Made by a program: the position numbers and the translations under genes
Shown: piece after piece, positions 26,200 through 34,292 of the stretch
Layout of the letters: every line of letters begins with the position of its first letter
How positions within the stretch are numbered: position 1 is the stretch's first letter
From: an uncultured Gammaproteobacteria bacterium
Lineage (GTDB): Bacteria > Pseudomonadota > Gammaproteobacteria > Pseudomonadales > Pseudohongiellaceae
DNA length: 64,000 nt
Direction: 5' to 3'
Assembly (NCBI GenBank): GCA_913060495.1
Contig: CAJXRP010000003.1
Coordinates: forward strand, 1 to 64,000
The notes under the pieces: generated by a model
What the model was told of the DNA's origin: nothing
The model's database searches: none
Seen by the model: the letters and a program-made list of their open reading frames with translations, nothing else

Positions 26200-28881
26200 T
26201 CAATTTTTCAGCTGGAGACACTGAGTGGCGCTCTGCTCGTTCTCACTCATGAAGCGATACAAGGTGGCGCCAATAGCGTCGCTATCCTCAATCGCAGCGC
26301 TTAGAATTTCCAAGCCCTGTTGTTCACAGATGCCTGAAAATAAATCGCGGCCATAGGTTTGTTGAAAATAATTGTCTCGGCTGAGGCCTAGCTCTGGCAA
26401 GTTGCTTGTTAGTTGCGGCAGCAACGCCAACTGCAATTCTTCTTGCCCCGTTGGAAATATCGCTCCCATAGCTGCACGCAGATTGGACAGTGGCAACGGG
26501 TTTTCGGTATCGAGGATTCGAGCTACCCATTCCTGTTTGATGGCTAAGTCGGGAAGCGCGGCTTCCGCAGCGATGGCGGCTCGCCTACCTGCATCAGAAG
26601 GGTCGCGCTGACGTTCTGCAGCCAATAACTCGCGGGCATTGTCGTAGTCTCTAGCGGTAAACCGTTGAATTATATTCCAACGTTGATTCTGTCCCAGGCT
26701 GAGTCCGGAAATAGCGACGTCACCCTCTAACAAGCTAGCAAGATTTTCTAACGCCTGGGAGCTGCGTGCGAGGCCGATATAGCGGGATAGTCTGAGGTTT
26801 AATGTGCTAACGGATTGGCTTTCGCTAGCAGCGGTAGACCCAGCATTGATTAGTTGCCAGAGCTGCTGTTCGGCTTGCGGGCCATACTCCGCGAGCTCAT
26901 TCGAGTATTCGCCGCCTAGTCGTTCGAGTAGGTTTAAATTACTGACTAAACTACCTAGGCTCTGACGAATGATTCGATCATTGTTTTCCAGCGGTAGTGA
27001 GGCGATTAAAGCCGCTAATAGGGTGGAGTTTTCCATCTGGCCATTGCCCGGCGCATCGAATAAAGCGGTCCAGATCATGGAGCGCATGAGAGGATCTTCG
27101 ATGCGTTCTAATGCACCATCATTGATGATGGTGTCCATGCTGACTTCATCGAGGCTCACCTCTGTATAGCCCCAGCCTTCGTAGTTAGGTAGCGCTAGAT
27201 CAGGGCAGGCAAGGCCTATGGCGTTGGGGACTTGGGTCTCGGCGCCGAGTATTTCAATCGGAATTGCAATGTCGAGTTCGATGCTGCCGTTGTCTGCAGT
27301 AGTAAAGAGCCCTAGCTGGACCCGCTGGTTTCTTAAGGTTGGATGGTCATCTGGGACTGTCTGTAAAATAGCGAAGCTACTGATACCATTCGAGTCACAG
27401 CTAAAGCGCGCCTCGATAGTGTTTACTCCCGCCTGATACATCCAGTCCTCAGCCCATGGATCTAGGTCTATTCCGGATTGTTGTGATAGCGAGCTCATGA
27501 AGTCGTCAAGCTCGGTGTTCTCCCAAGAATTTTCTTTCAAATAATTTGAAACCCCCAGCCGAAAATCTTCGCGGCCTATATAGTGGGACAATTGGTTTAG
27601 AACAGATGCGCCTTTGTCATAGGTGATGGCATCGAAGACATTAAAGAAATCATTTGTGCTAACTACAGGCACTTCGATGGGATGCGTAGAAATGGCATTG
27701 TCGGCAGCGATTGCAGTTAAGTTTTCGGACAGATAAAAATCATGCCATAGATCGTCAAATTCAGTTGCCTCTGATACGGCAATGGAAGACATCAGCGTCG
27801 CGAAGCTCTCATTCAACCATAGGCCATTCCACCAGTTCATCGTGACCAGATCGCCGAACCACATATGTGCCATCTCGTGCAGAATAGTTCCGGCACGTCG
27901 CTGGCTATTGAATCGATTGGATGCGCCGCGATCGACATAGCTTTCAGAGAAAGTTACGGCAGCCACGTTCTCCATCGCGCCGATTAAGAAGTCAGGAACG
28001 ATAACTTGGTCGTATTTCGCAAATGGGTAAGGGATGTCGAAATAGTCGCGGTAGTGAGCCAAACCTGATTTGGTATATGCCATCCATTCGTCAACAGCGA
28101 CATACTCGGAGAGCGATTGCCGCGCCATCAGTCTAATCGGCACTTCGCCTGCCATGTCTTCCCATATCTGGTACGGACCGGCATGTAGAGAGAAGATGTA
28201 ACTGGAGAATTTTTCCGACTGTGGGAAATGCCAAATTTTCGAGTTGCCATCCTCGATCACTGATTCCTCAGTTGTAGATGAGACTACTTGCCAGTCCGCC
28301 GCGGCGCGAACAGTGAGCTCATAACTTGCCTTCAGGTTCGGTTGATCGAAATTTGGAAATAGACGATTCGAGTAGTAGGGCCACAGATAGGTGTACAAGT
28401 AGGTTCGATCATCTTCCGGATCTACGAATCGGTGTAGGCCGGTGCCATCCTGATCATAGGGATGAGAGTATTCTATGAGGACTTCATTGCGTCCGGCTAT
28501 TAAGGCTGCAGGGGAGAGTGTGACGAAGTAACCATTGTAGTCGGGTTCTAGCGCCTCGCCGTTTACTATGATGCCATTTACAGTACCGCCGGTGAAGTCG
28601 ATCTCCAGTGGTTTGTCGATGTCAGTAAGGGTGAAATTCGCGGTTACGCTACCCTGATAGGAATCTGTGAGACTGACAAGGTCTATGTCCATAATGTAGG
28701 AAATATCCGATACACGGGCCTTGCGTGCTATCGCCTCGGCTTGGCTAAGCTGGTCTAGGGCGGGTCGAATGGGATAATCGTCGTTACTATTGTCGACGAT
28801 TGGGGTAGTGGCCTGCTCACCGCAGGCGACAAGAAGTAAGGTCGAAAAAAGTGCGCATAGCTTGGTAAATCGGTGCATCAA
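26200..28881 (-). CDS. M1 family aminopeptidase N-like lipoprotein
   Basis: An 893-residue zinc aminopeptidase with a lipoprotein signal (L-V-A-C, Cys20). The exopeptidase motif G-A-M-E-N is at 301-305. The zinc ligands are His335, His339 and Glu358, in H-E-M-A-H followed 18 residues later by N-E, with Glu336 as the catalytic base. The C-terminal half (about 500-893) is the helical domain of the family, seen as ERAP1-like repeats. Unlike cytoplasmic PepN, this copy is exported and membrane-anchored, so it would trim peptides in the periplasm. That complements the S46 dipeptidyl-peptidase elsewhere in the window. Confidence 0.92.
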   Translation of the reverse strand: MMHRFTKLCALFSTLLLVACGEQATTPIVDNSNDDYPIRPALDQLSQAEAIARKARVSDISYIMDIDLVSLTDSYQGSVTANFTLTDIDKPLEIDFTGGTVNGIIVNGEALEPDYNGYFVTLSPAALIAGRNEVLIEYSHPYDQDGTGLHRFVDPEDDRTYLYTYLWPYYSNRLFPNFDQPNLKASYELTVRAAADWQVVSSTTEESVIEDGNSKIWHFPQSEKFSSYIFSLHAGPYQIWEDMAGEVPIRLMARQSLSEYVAVDEWMAYTKSGLAHYRDYFDIPYPFAKYDQVIVPDFLIGAMENVAAVTFSESYVDRGASNRFNSQRRAGTILHEMAHMWFGDLVTMNWWNGLWLNESFATLMSSIAVSEATEFDDLWHDFYLSENLTAIAADNAISTHPIEVPVVSTNDFFNVFDAITYDKGASVLNQLSHYIGREDFRLGVSNYLKENSWENTELDDFMSSLSQQSGIDLDPWAEDWMYQAGVNTIEARFSCDSNGISSFAILQTVPDDHPTLRNQRVQLGLFTTADNGSIELDIAIPIEILGAETQVPNAIGLACPDLALPNYEGWGYTEVSLDEVSMDTIINDGALERIEDPLMRSMIWTALFDAPGNGQMENSTLLAALIASLPLENNDRIIRQSLGSLVSNLNLLERLGGEYSNELAEYGPQAEQQLWQLINAGSTAASESQSVSTLNLRLSRYIGLARSSQALENLASLLEGDVAISGLSLGQNQRWNIIQRFTARDYDNARELLAAERQRDPSDAGRRAAIAAEAALPDLAIKQEWVARILDTENPLPLSNLRAAMGAIFPTGQEELQLALLPQLTSNLPELGLSRDNYFQQTYGRDLFSGICEQQGLEILSAAIEDSDAIGATLYRFMSENEQSATQCLQLKN

Positions 28882-28991
28882 AATGTCCTTGGTAAGAGTC
28901 AGCAGTGGCTCTGTCTGAGGAGAGTTAAGCTACGTTAAGTTGGAGCAGGAGATCAACCCTTATTGAGGTTACTGGCAGGAGGGGTAAAGCC

Positions 28992-29030
28992 CTCGAGCTC
29001 ATTCATGTGGATAGCATGAGTGAGCTCGAG
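28992..29030. repeat. Long perfect-type inverted repeat without T-run
   Basis: CTCGAGCTCATTCATG (28992-29007) pairs with CATGAGTGAGCTCGAG (29015-29030), 16 bp with one G-T wobble and a 7-base loop. It lies 21 bases beyond the stop of the minus-strand hydrolase gene and about 110 bases upstream of the aminopeptidase start. Neither side carries the T-run of a normal terminator. It could stabilise the hydrolase mRNA 3' end or act as a protein-binding site for the aminopeptidase promoter. Confidence 0.65.
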
Positions 29031-29051
29031 TGATAGAGAGTCAGTTGAAAA

Positions 29052-30410
29052 TTAGATGCCGTATGGATCGAGAATAGCTTGATACAGCAAACGCTTCGAA
29101 GCGGCGCGCACATTTGGCAGCTTGTTTCCAAACTGCTGAATCATTCCGACAAATACTAGATTCTCCACCGGGTCTATCCAGAACCAGGTGCCGGCAGCGC
29201 CGCCCCAGTAAAATTCTCCAGTAGAGTAGGACTCGGCTTCTACTGGATCGTCTATCACAGCGAAATCTAGTCCGAACCCAGTGCCTCGAGCACCTAATAC
29301 GCTGCCAGCCATAGTTTTAGGTGTCTGGTCGCGGTGCATTAAATCCACAGTAAGTGGCGCTAGTATTCTTACACCATCTAGCTCACCACCATTCAATACC
29401 ATCTGACTGAAGCGCATATAATCCATAGCAGTAGAAACTAAGCCGCCACCGCCGGATTCAAAGACAGGGTCGACTAAGAAATTTGCATCTGCAAAGCCTT
29501 CTCCTGCTTCCAGCTTTCCAGCGTCGTCATAGCCATAGACCTGAGCGAAGCGCGAGACTTTCTCTTCGGGTACATGAAAATCTGTGTCGGTCATTCTAAG
29601 TGGATTGAAGATACGTTCTTCAAGGAAGCTGCCGAATGATTGGCCCGCCAGTTTCTCAACGAGATAGCCCTGCACATCTACCGACACGCTGTATTCCCAT
29701 GTTGATCCAGGCTGATGCTTCAGTGGAATCTGTCCGAGCTTGGCAGTGAATTCTTCCAGTGTGTCGCCAGTGTCCAATAAGCCCGCCTCGACGTATTGCG
29801 TATCTACGGGTGACTGCGCGAATATTCCATAGGAGAGTCCGCCGGTGTGGCTCATCAATTCTCGTATCGTCATTTTGTGATTCTGTGGTTCTGTGATGAT
29901 GTTGCCATTATCGTCAGTGCCTGCAAACACCTGCAGATCCTTTAGCTCTGGCAAATATTTCTCAACTGGATCAGCTAGGCGGAATTTGCCCTCCTCATAG
30001 AGAATCATTAAGGCGACGCCAGTAATAGGCTTACTCATGGAATAGATACGAAACAGTGCGTCGTTGCTCATCGCAGCTTGGGCTTCTAAATCGCGATAGC
30101 CTACGGATTCGAAGTGCACAATTTTGTTGTCTCGCGCGGCCATGGTGATCACACCTGCCAATAAGCCCTCGTCTACATAGCCTTGCATGGCTTGGGTAAT
30201 CCTATCGAGACGAGCGGAATCCATACCTACGGATTCCGGTGAGGCCATCTCTAATGCAGCTGCCGGTGCTTGGGGAGCCGCTGCGGTAGTGACGGTTGAT
30301 GCGTTGTCCACAGCGGGGCTACAGGCGGCAATCAAGGCTAAACCAAGCCCCATAAGGCTAATACGCAGTTTGTAACTAGTAGTATTCGATTTTTCGGTAA
30401 TGAGCATCAA
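29052..30410 (-). CDS. Lipoprotein serine hydrolase, paralogue of the 5373-6725 gene
   Basis: A 452-residue class C beta-lactamase-fold hydrolase with a lipobox L-I-A-A-C (Cys30) and an Ala/Pro/Thr-rich linker before the catalytic domain. S124-M-S-K127 is the nucleophile motif, Y-S-V-S-V the second motif and Y-W-G-G-A-A-G the third. Long stretches match the hydrolase at 5373-6725 nearly word for word, showing duplication and separate linker evolution. The family VIII esterase type is most likely, acting on short acyl esters in the periplasm. Translation could also start at the adjacent Met2. The long inverted repeat follows the gene. Confidence 0.88.
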   Translation of the reverse strand: MMLITEKSNTTSYKLRISLMGLGLALIAACSPAVDNASTVTTAAAPQAPAAALEMASPESVGMDSARLDRITQAMQGYVDEGLLAGVITMAARDNKIVHFESVGYRDLEAQAAMSNDALFRIYSMSKPITGVALMILYEEGKFRLADPVEKYLPELKDLQVFAGTDDNGNIITEPQNHKMTIRELMSHTGGLSYGIFAQSPVDTQYVEAGLLDTGDTLEEFTAKLGQIPLKHQPGSTWEYSVSVDVQGYLVEKLAGQSFGSFLEERIFNPLRMTDTDFHVPEEKVSRFAQVYGYDDAGKLEAGEGFADANFLVDPVFESGGGGLVSTAMDYMRFSQMVLNGGELDGVRILAPLTVDLMHRDQTPKTMAGSVLGARGTGFGLDFAVIDDPVEAESYSTGEFYWGGAAGTWFWIDPVENLVFVGMIQQFGNKLPNVRAASKRLLYQAILDPYGI

Positions 30411-30614
30411 TTTCTCCTATCTCTCTTCCTGACTCAATGTAAATGCGTAGACATTCTTGCTGGCGTCTCTTGATTCGCGCCTATATTAGGCGGCTCATCA
30501 GCTTAGATCATTGTTATAAGATAAAACAAGGGTTTTGGGCTGGAGTGAGGTAGGTGTTATTCTTGTTGCCTAGCTCATGCCAGAAAAGGCTAATTCACAG
30601 AAAACTGAGTCCTT

Positions 30615-31478
30615 ATGCTGAATAGATTCAATTGCCGGACCATCGTACCCAAAGCGCTAACATTGCTAGCCGCCGCGTTCAGCCTGTTGCTGTCGTTTGC
30701 ACTACATGCCCAGAACGTCGCAATCGCTCACTGTCAGGGCAGCTGCCCTAGTTATTCTTCTAGCCTTGCCGCAACGCGAGCGAATGTGGTTATCCACAAT
30801 CTGTATGCTGCTGGACTTAACGGTGACACTGGCATGGCGGATTGGGTTGCCTACCGATTGACCAAGGAGGCGATAGGTGTCGCGTCCTTATTGCCGCGTT
30901 TCTGGCAGCCAGATGAGCTAGTGCGTATGTCTGGCATCGAAGAACTAGCCGAAGCTGAAGCTTTGGGGTTTTCCTTGGCAGAAATCAGCGGTGCTGGGAG
31001 TCCTTACGGTGGATTCAATGAGCCGCTTGGCAATGCCGAAGAACGTGCCCGCCTTGCGCCCATGACTAGCTTTGCGAAGACGCCTTACTGGAGAGAACTC
31101 AATAATCTCAGCAACATGGTAACGATGCCTACTCCACTGCGGCGTGGGCCCTGGTTGCAGTTGGAACAGACGCTAAATCGAATAGTAACTGACGAGAATT
31201 CTTTAGGTGTGCTCAGCGGTCCTCTGTTTCTGATTGGTGAGCCGTTAAGTACCTCTATCAATAGCGCGAATCTAAATCCAGCTGCATATTTCAAAATAGT
31301 GGTTGCCGACAGTGGCATCGCCGCATTTGTGTTTACAGAGGGCCTTTCTCAGACTGATCGCTTCTGTGATCATCAGGCGGATCTTCAACAGATCGAATTG
31401 ATGAGTAGTCTCGATCTGTTTCCCGATAGAAGCCCTAGGCCCTCAGCGAAACTATTAAGTGAACTAGGTTGTTTCTAG
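30615..31478 (+). CDS. Exported DNA/RNA non-specific endonuclease-fold protein with altered active site
   Basis: A 287-residue protein with a Sec signal ending L-H-A-Q. The body follows the beta-beta-alpha-Me nuclease family: A-D-W-V-A-Y-R-L-T, L-P-R-F-W, then E143-R-A-R146-L-A-P-M where active members have D-R-G-H-x-A-P, and L-R-R-G-P-W-L-Q-L-E with V-L-S-G-P-L-F. The catalytic His is replaced by Arg146, and the metal Asn appears retained at 167 while the following P-Q is missing. I read it as a likely catalytically dead or repurposed family member. It stands alone ahead of the second GVWNF gene. Confidence 0.65.
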   Translation: MLNRFNCRTIVPKALTLLAAAFSLLLSFALHAQNVAIAHCQGSCPSYSSSLAATRANVVIHNLYAAGLNGDTGMADWVAYRLTKEAIGVASLLPRFWQPDELVRMSGIEELAEAEALGFSLAEISGAGSPYGGFNEPLGNAEERARLAPMTSFAKTPYWRELNNLSNMVTMPTPLRRGPWLQLEQTLNRIVTDENSLGVLSGPLFLIGEPLSTSINSANLNPAAYFKIVVADSGIAAFVFTEGLSQTDRFCDHQADLQQIELMSSLDLFPDRSPRPSAKLLSELGCF

Positions 31479-31593
31479 CGCAATAGACGCAGGCAAGTAC
31501 CAAGCTACATTTTGTAGCCATTAATGAATTGTGCTGCTCTGGTGAATAAGCTACCTTGCAGCCATTCCGATCAAATTATCCGCGGAGCTACCC

Positions 31594-32619
31594 ATGAAAA
31601 AAGCAATAATAATGTTCCCAAGTCTTAGCGCACTAGCTATTGGCTGTGCCTTTTCCTCTATTGTCTTCGCTGCCGACGACTATGTCGTTCCGCGCACGGA
31701 GTGGGGTCAGCCGGATCTACAGGGAGTCTGGAATTTCTCTTCCAATACACCTATGCAGCGTCCTTCTCGTTTTGGCGATCGGGAATTTCTGTCTCCTGAA
31801 GAAGTCAGAGAAATAGCAGAACAGCGAGCTGCAAGAGATGCATCTAATGATGGTGCCATAGCAGTCGAAGGAGTGGACGGTTCCTACAATGATTTTTGGG
31901 TGGAGAATGCTGGTATCGGTGGCGATATGCGTACCTCACATATTGTCTATCCTACCAACGGTAAACTACCAGCGCTGAAAGAAGGTGCGATAGCAAACCA
32001 AGGTGTATATGGTGGTGATACTACTGGCGAGTCGCGTCCGGTACGAATCTCAGCTGGAGGTATTGGAACGGATGGCCCGGAGGATAGAGGGCTTTCGGAG
32101 CGATGCTTGATCGGCTTCAATGCGGGACCTCCGTTTGTGCCGAGCTTGTACAATAATAATGTGCAAATTTTTCAGACAAAGGATACTGCAGTCATCCTGA
32201 CAGAAATGATTCATGATGCGCGTGTTGTTCCTCTTGTTGATGCGCCGAGTGAGATGGGTTCACTTGATGATGAGGTGCGACTTTGGATGGGTGATTCGCG
32301 GGGCTATTGGGATGGCGACACACTCGTCGTCGAGACGCGCAACTTCAATGGTTTGGCTTCGAGTTTTGGGCAAGCGGGAACCTCATTAGACAAGGTGCTA
32401 ACAGAGCGGTTCACTCGTCGAGGTTCTTTCACAGTTGACTATGAGTTCACGGTCGATGATCCATCAACTTACACCGATAAATTTACGGCCATCGTGCCTA
32501 TGACTAAAGTGGCAGGCCTGCTCTACGAGTACGCTTGTCATGAAGGTAACTATGGCATGGTGAATATATTGCGCGGCGCAAGGGTTCAGGATGCAATGGC
32601 AGAATCCGAAGCGCAGTAA
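31594..32619 (+). CDS. Exported protein of the unnamed 'GVWNF' family (copy 2)
   Basis: A 341-residue paralogue of the protein at 9017, with a signal ending V-F-A-A. It shares Q-P-D-L-Q-G-V-W-N-F-S-S, R-P-S-R-F-G-D-R-E-F-L, G-P-E-D-R-G-L-S-E-R-C-L-I, G-D-S-R-G-Y-W-D-G-D-T-L-V-V-E-T-R-N-F and Y-E-Y-A-C-H-E-G-N-Y. Copies 1 and 2 are clearly closer to each other than to copy 3. The gene is closed by a terminator and appears monocistronic. Function unknown; the conserved Cys and His in A-C-H-E-G-N-Y are the first residues to consider as a binding site. Confidence 0.8.
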   Translation: MKKAIIMFPSLSALAIGCAFSSIVFAADDYVVPRTEWGQPDLQGVWNFSSNTPMQRPSRFGDREFLSPEEVREIAEQRAARDASNDGAIAVEGVDGSYNDFWVENAGIGGDMRTSHIVYPTNGKLPALKEGAIANQGVYGGDTTGESRPVRISAGGIGTDGPEDRGLSERCLIGFNAGPPFVPSLYNNNVQIFQTKDTAVILTEMIHDARVVPLVDAPSEMGSLDDEVRLWMGDSRGYWDGDTLVVETRNFNGLASSFGQAGTSLDKVLTERFTRRGSFTVDYEFTVDDPSTYTDKFTAIVPMTKVAGLLYEYACHEGNYGMVNILRGARVQDAMAESEAQ

Positions 32620-32641
32620 GAATAGGATTAGGGAGAGACTA

Positions 32642-32678
32642 ATGGGGTTTGAGTAGTTATTACTCTGACCCCATTTTT
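32642..32678 (+). terminator. Rho-independent terminator after GVWNF copy 2
   Basis: A two-part stem: ATGGGGT (32642-32648) with ACCCCAT (32668-32674), and inside it GAGTA (32651-32655) with TACTC (32661-32665), separated by a TT/TG internal loop. TTTTTATA follows. It begins 22 bases after the stop codon. Confidence 0.75.
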
Positions 32679-32719
32679 ATATGCACAGTAAGTGTATTCG
32701 CAACCGGATAGAGAGAGTT

Positions 32720-33238
32720 ATGAAATTATTTCGTAGAGTAGTCATCGTAGTGATTTGTTTATTGTTGATTCCAATTGCAGCTGTCGCTACTGCGGGTGCG
32801 AAGCAACGCTTTGAGGATGGCCCTAATCGGGTGTTCTCCGGCGGACCGCTCGTAGCTGGTGAGTTGCATTCGGGCCCTGATCCAGATTGGAGCTTCGTGA
32901 GCGAGATTCCAACCATAGAAATGCAGTTACTAAATCCTGCACAATCTCGTCGCATCTGGATTGCTGAGTATGAGAATAAGATATATGTCTGGTCGGGCTA
33001 TATGGGAAACCCAATCGGGCGAATCTGGAAGCAGTGGCCGATTCAGGCCGAGCGCGATGGTCGAGCAGTGATTCGTATTAATGGAGTGCGCTATGAACGT
33101 CAACTTACGCGCATACGATCAGGCGATGTGCTCGACGGCCTCACTGCAACGATTACTGGAAAGTATCCATCTGCCACAACCCGTGCCGCAGTTGAAGCAG
33201 GCGATGTGTGGGTATTCGAGGCTGCTCCGCGCAGTTAA
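32720..33238 (+). CDS. Membrane-anchored or exported protein of unknown function
   Basis: A 172-residue protein with one N-terminal hydrophobic segment (V-V-I-V-V-I-C-L-L-L-I-P), either a signal or an anchor. The rest is a compact soluble domain with I-W-I-A-E-Y, I-G-R-I-W-K-Q-W-P and V-I-R-I-N-G-V-R-Y-E-R-Q-L-T-R-I. This pattern vaguely recalls FMN-binding split-barrel proteins, as in the small protein at 43945, but I cannot assign it. An earlier in-frame ATG exists at 32681; the one at 32720 follows GAGAGAG and gives the hydrophobic N-terminus directly. The tiny membrane protein gene follows 29 bases later. Confidence 0.6.
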   Translation: MKLFRRVVIVVICLLLIPIAAVATAGAKQRFEDGPNRVFSGGPLVAGELHSGPDPDWSFVSEIPTIEMQLLNPAQSRRIWIAEYENKIYVWSGYMGNPIGRIWKQWPIQAERDGRAVIRINGVRYERQLTRIRSGDVLDGLTATITGKYPSATTRAAVEAGDVWVFEAAPRS

Positions 33239-33267
33239 GTCGCCTCAACTATTAGAAGGTAAGAATC

Positions 33268-33396
33268 ATGAAGAATTTTTACATTTTCACAGCCGTTGCC
33301 GTTATTGCCACAATCTTGGCCGTTCTCTTCATTCCAGGTGTTGATGACTTCGTGGAGAGAACATTCCAAGTCTATCTAGGTCGAGCGGCACGCTAA
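33268..33396 (+). CDS. 42-residue single-span membrane protein
   Basis: A short ORF, M-K-N-F-Y-I-F-T-A-V at its start, with one strongly hydrophobic helix covering about residues 4-24 and a charged tail containing D-D-F-V-E-R and R-A-A-R. AAGGT at 33256-33260 is well placed, and a terminator follows 30 bases after the stop. It sits directly after the anchored protein gene, so the two probably form one transcript. No family recognised; it could be a subunit or regulator of its neighbour. Confidence 0.55.
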   Translation: MKNFYIFTAVAVIATILAVLFIPGVDDFVERTFQVYLGRAAR

Positions 33397-33426
33397 GTAC
33401 TAGAGCAAAAAATGCAGTTACTAGAG

Positions 33427-33459
33427 CGGGTTCAGTACAAAAGCTGAGCCCGTTTTTTT
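33427..33459 (+). terminator. Rho-independent terminator after the small membrane protein
   Basis: A 9-bp stem, CGGGTTCAG (33427-33435) with CTGAGCCCG (33444-33452), includes one G-T wobble and an 8-base loop, followed by seven T residues. Confidence 0.85.
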
Positions 33460-33557
33460 GTGGGACATTAAAAAAGGCTGAATTCACTAGTACTGGATTA
33501 GAGTAATAGTGGTTCAGCCAAGGAGAGTTGTTCTTCGTTTAGTTCAGTGGCCTAGAA

Positions 33558-34046
33558 TTAACTTCCAGCAATTAGATTGGTGCTTATCAGGTCATAGTTA
33601 ATGCTCGCATTACCGTCTTTCTGATTCAGTGATAACGCCATCTCGAGATCGATGCTTGCGCCAGCGGTGTCACCGGTTATCGCTTTAGCAACTGCTAAGT
33701 TAGAGTAAACGGATGCAAGAGCTACTTTCTCTTTCTGGATAGTGAGTTCCGAGGAGTCCTCTGCTTTTTCAAGAGCGCTGCTGCAACTTGTGATTGCTGC
33801 TTCAAACTCTTCAAGAAGAATTTGCGCGACACAAAGATTGTTCGCTTCGAAGTAGTCCATTCTCTTAAGGCTACGAGAAGCAAATGTGGCTTTCGTAGCA
33901 GAAATATCTTCGCTAACTAGTGCCTTGAAACCGATGGTGTTACTGAAGGCGGTTAAGCGATAGTCGGCAAGAGCTCCCGAAGTTGCAAAAGAAGAAGCTA
34001 GTGTAAGTGCGATTAGTGCAAGCTTGGAGTGTGAGAAACGTTTCAT
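33558..34046 (-). CDS. Small exported protein with TPR-like helices
   Basis: A 162-residue protein with a signal peptide ending A-L-A-D. The mature part is helical, with two or three TPR-like units, for example N-N-L-C-V-A-Q-I-L-L-E-E-F-E-A-A-I and Y-S-N-L-A-V-A-K-A-I-T-G-D. Residues N-L-A-V-A-K and the spacing of small and large residues fit a tetratricopeptide fold, which mediates protein contacts in the periplasm. Two cysteines (in L-C-V-A and S-C-S-S) could form a disulfide. It has no partner gene on its strand nearby. Function unknown. Confidence 0.6.
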   Translation of the reverse strand: MKRFSHSKLALIALTLASSFATSGALADYRLTAFSNTIGFKALVSEDISATKATFASRSLKRMDYFEANNLCVAQILLEEFEAAITSCSSALEKAEDSSELTIQKEKVALASVYSNLAVAKAITGDTAGASIDLEMALSLNQKDGNASINYDLISTNLIAGS

Positions 34047-34292
34047 GATTGATCCTTAATTAATTGGCGAAATAGATTAAAATTGAGTTTTAGAATCGGA
34101 TGACACACTGGCTGAAATTTGTTTTGTGTTAAAAGCTTTCTCAACATTTCTAACACTGTATCTATCAAGAAGAATGTTGGATTTGTTTAGCCGCCTGTCT
34201 TTCGATTTGTGTCTATAGTAAGGATCGGAGTTCCCTGTGACAAAGTATGCTTCCTAATGTAATGCGTGAATACTCGTCATCTATTCCCGTGC

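Noticed and set aside
24838..30410. Beta-lactamase annotation (antibiotic resistance) for the S-x-x-K proteins
   Set aside because: All three lack the Y-x-N motif and carry Y-S-x, as in family VIII esterases, so resistance is not the best reading.
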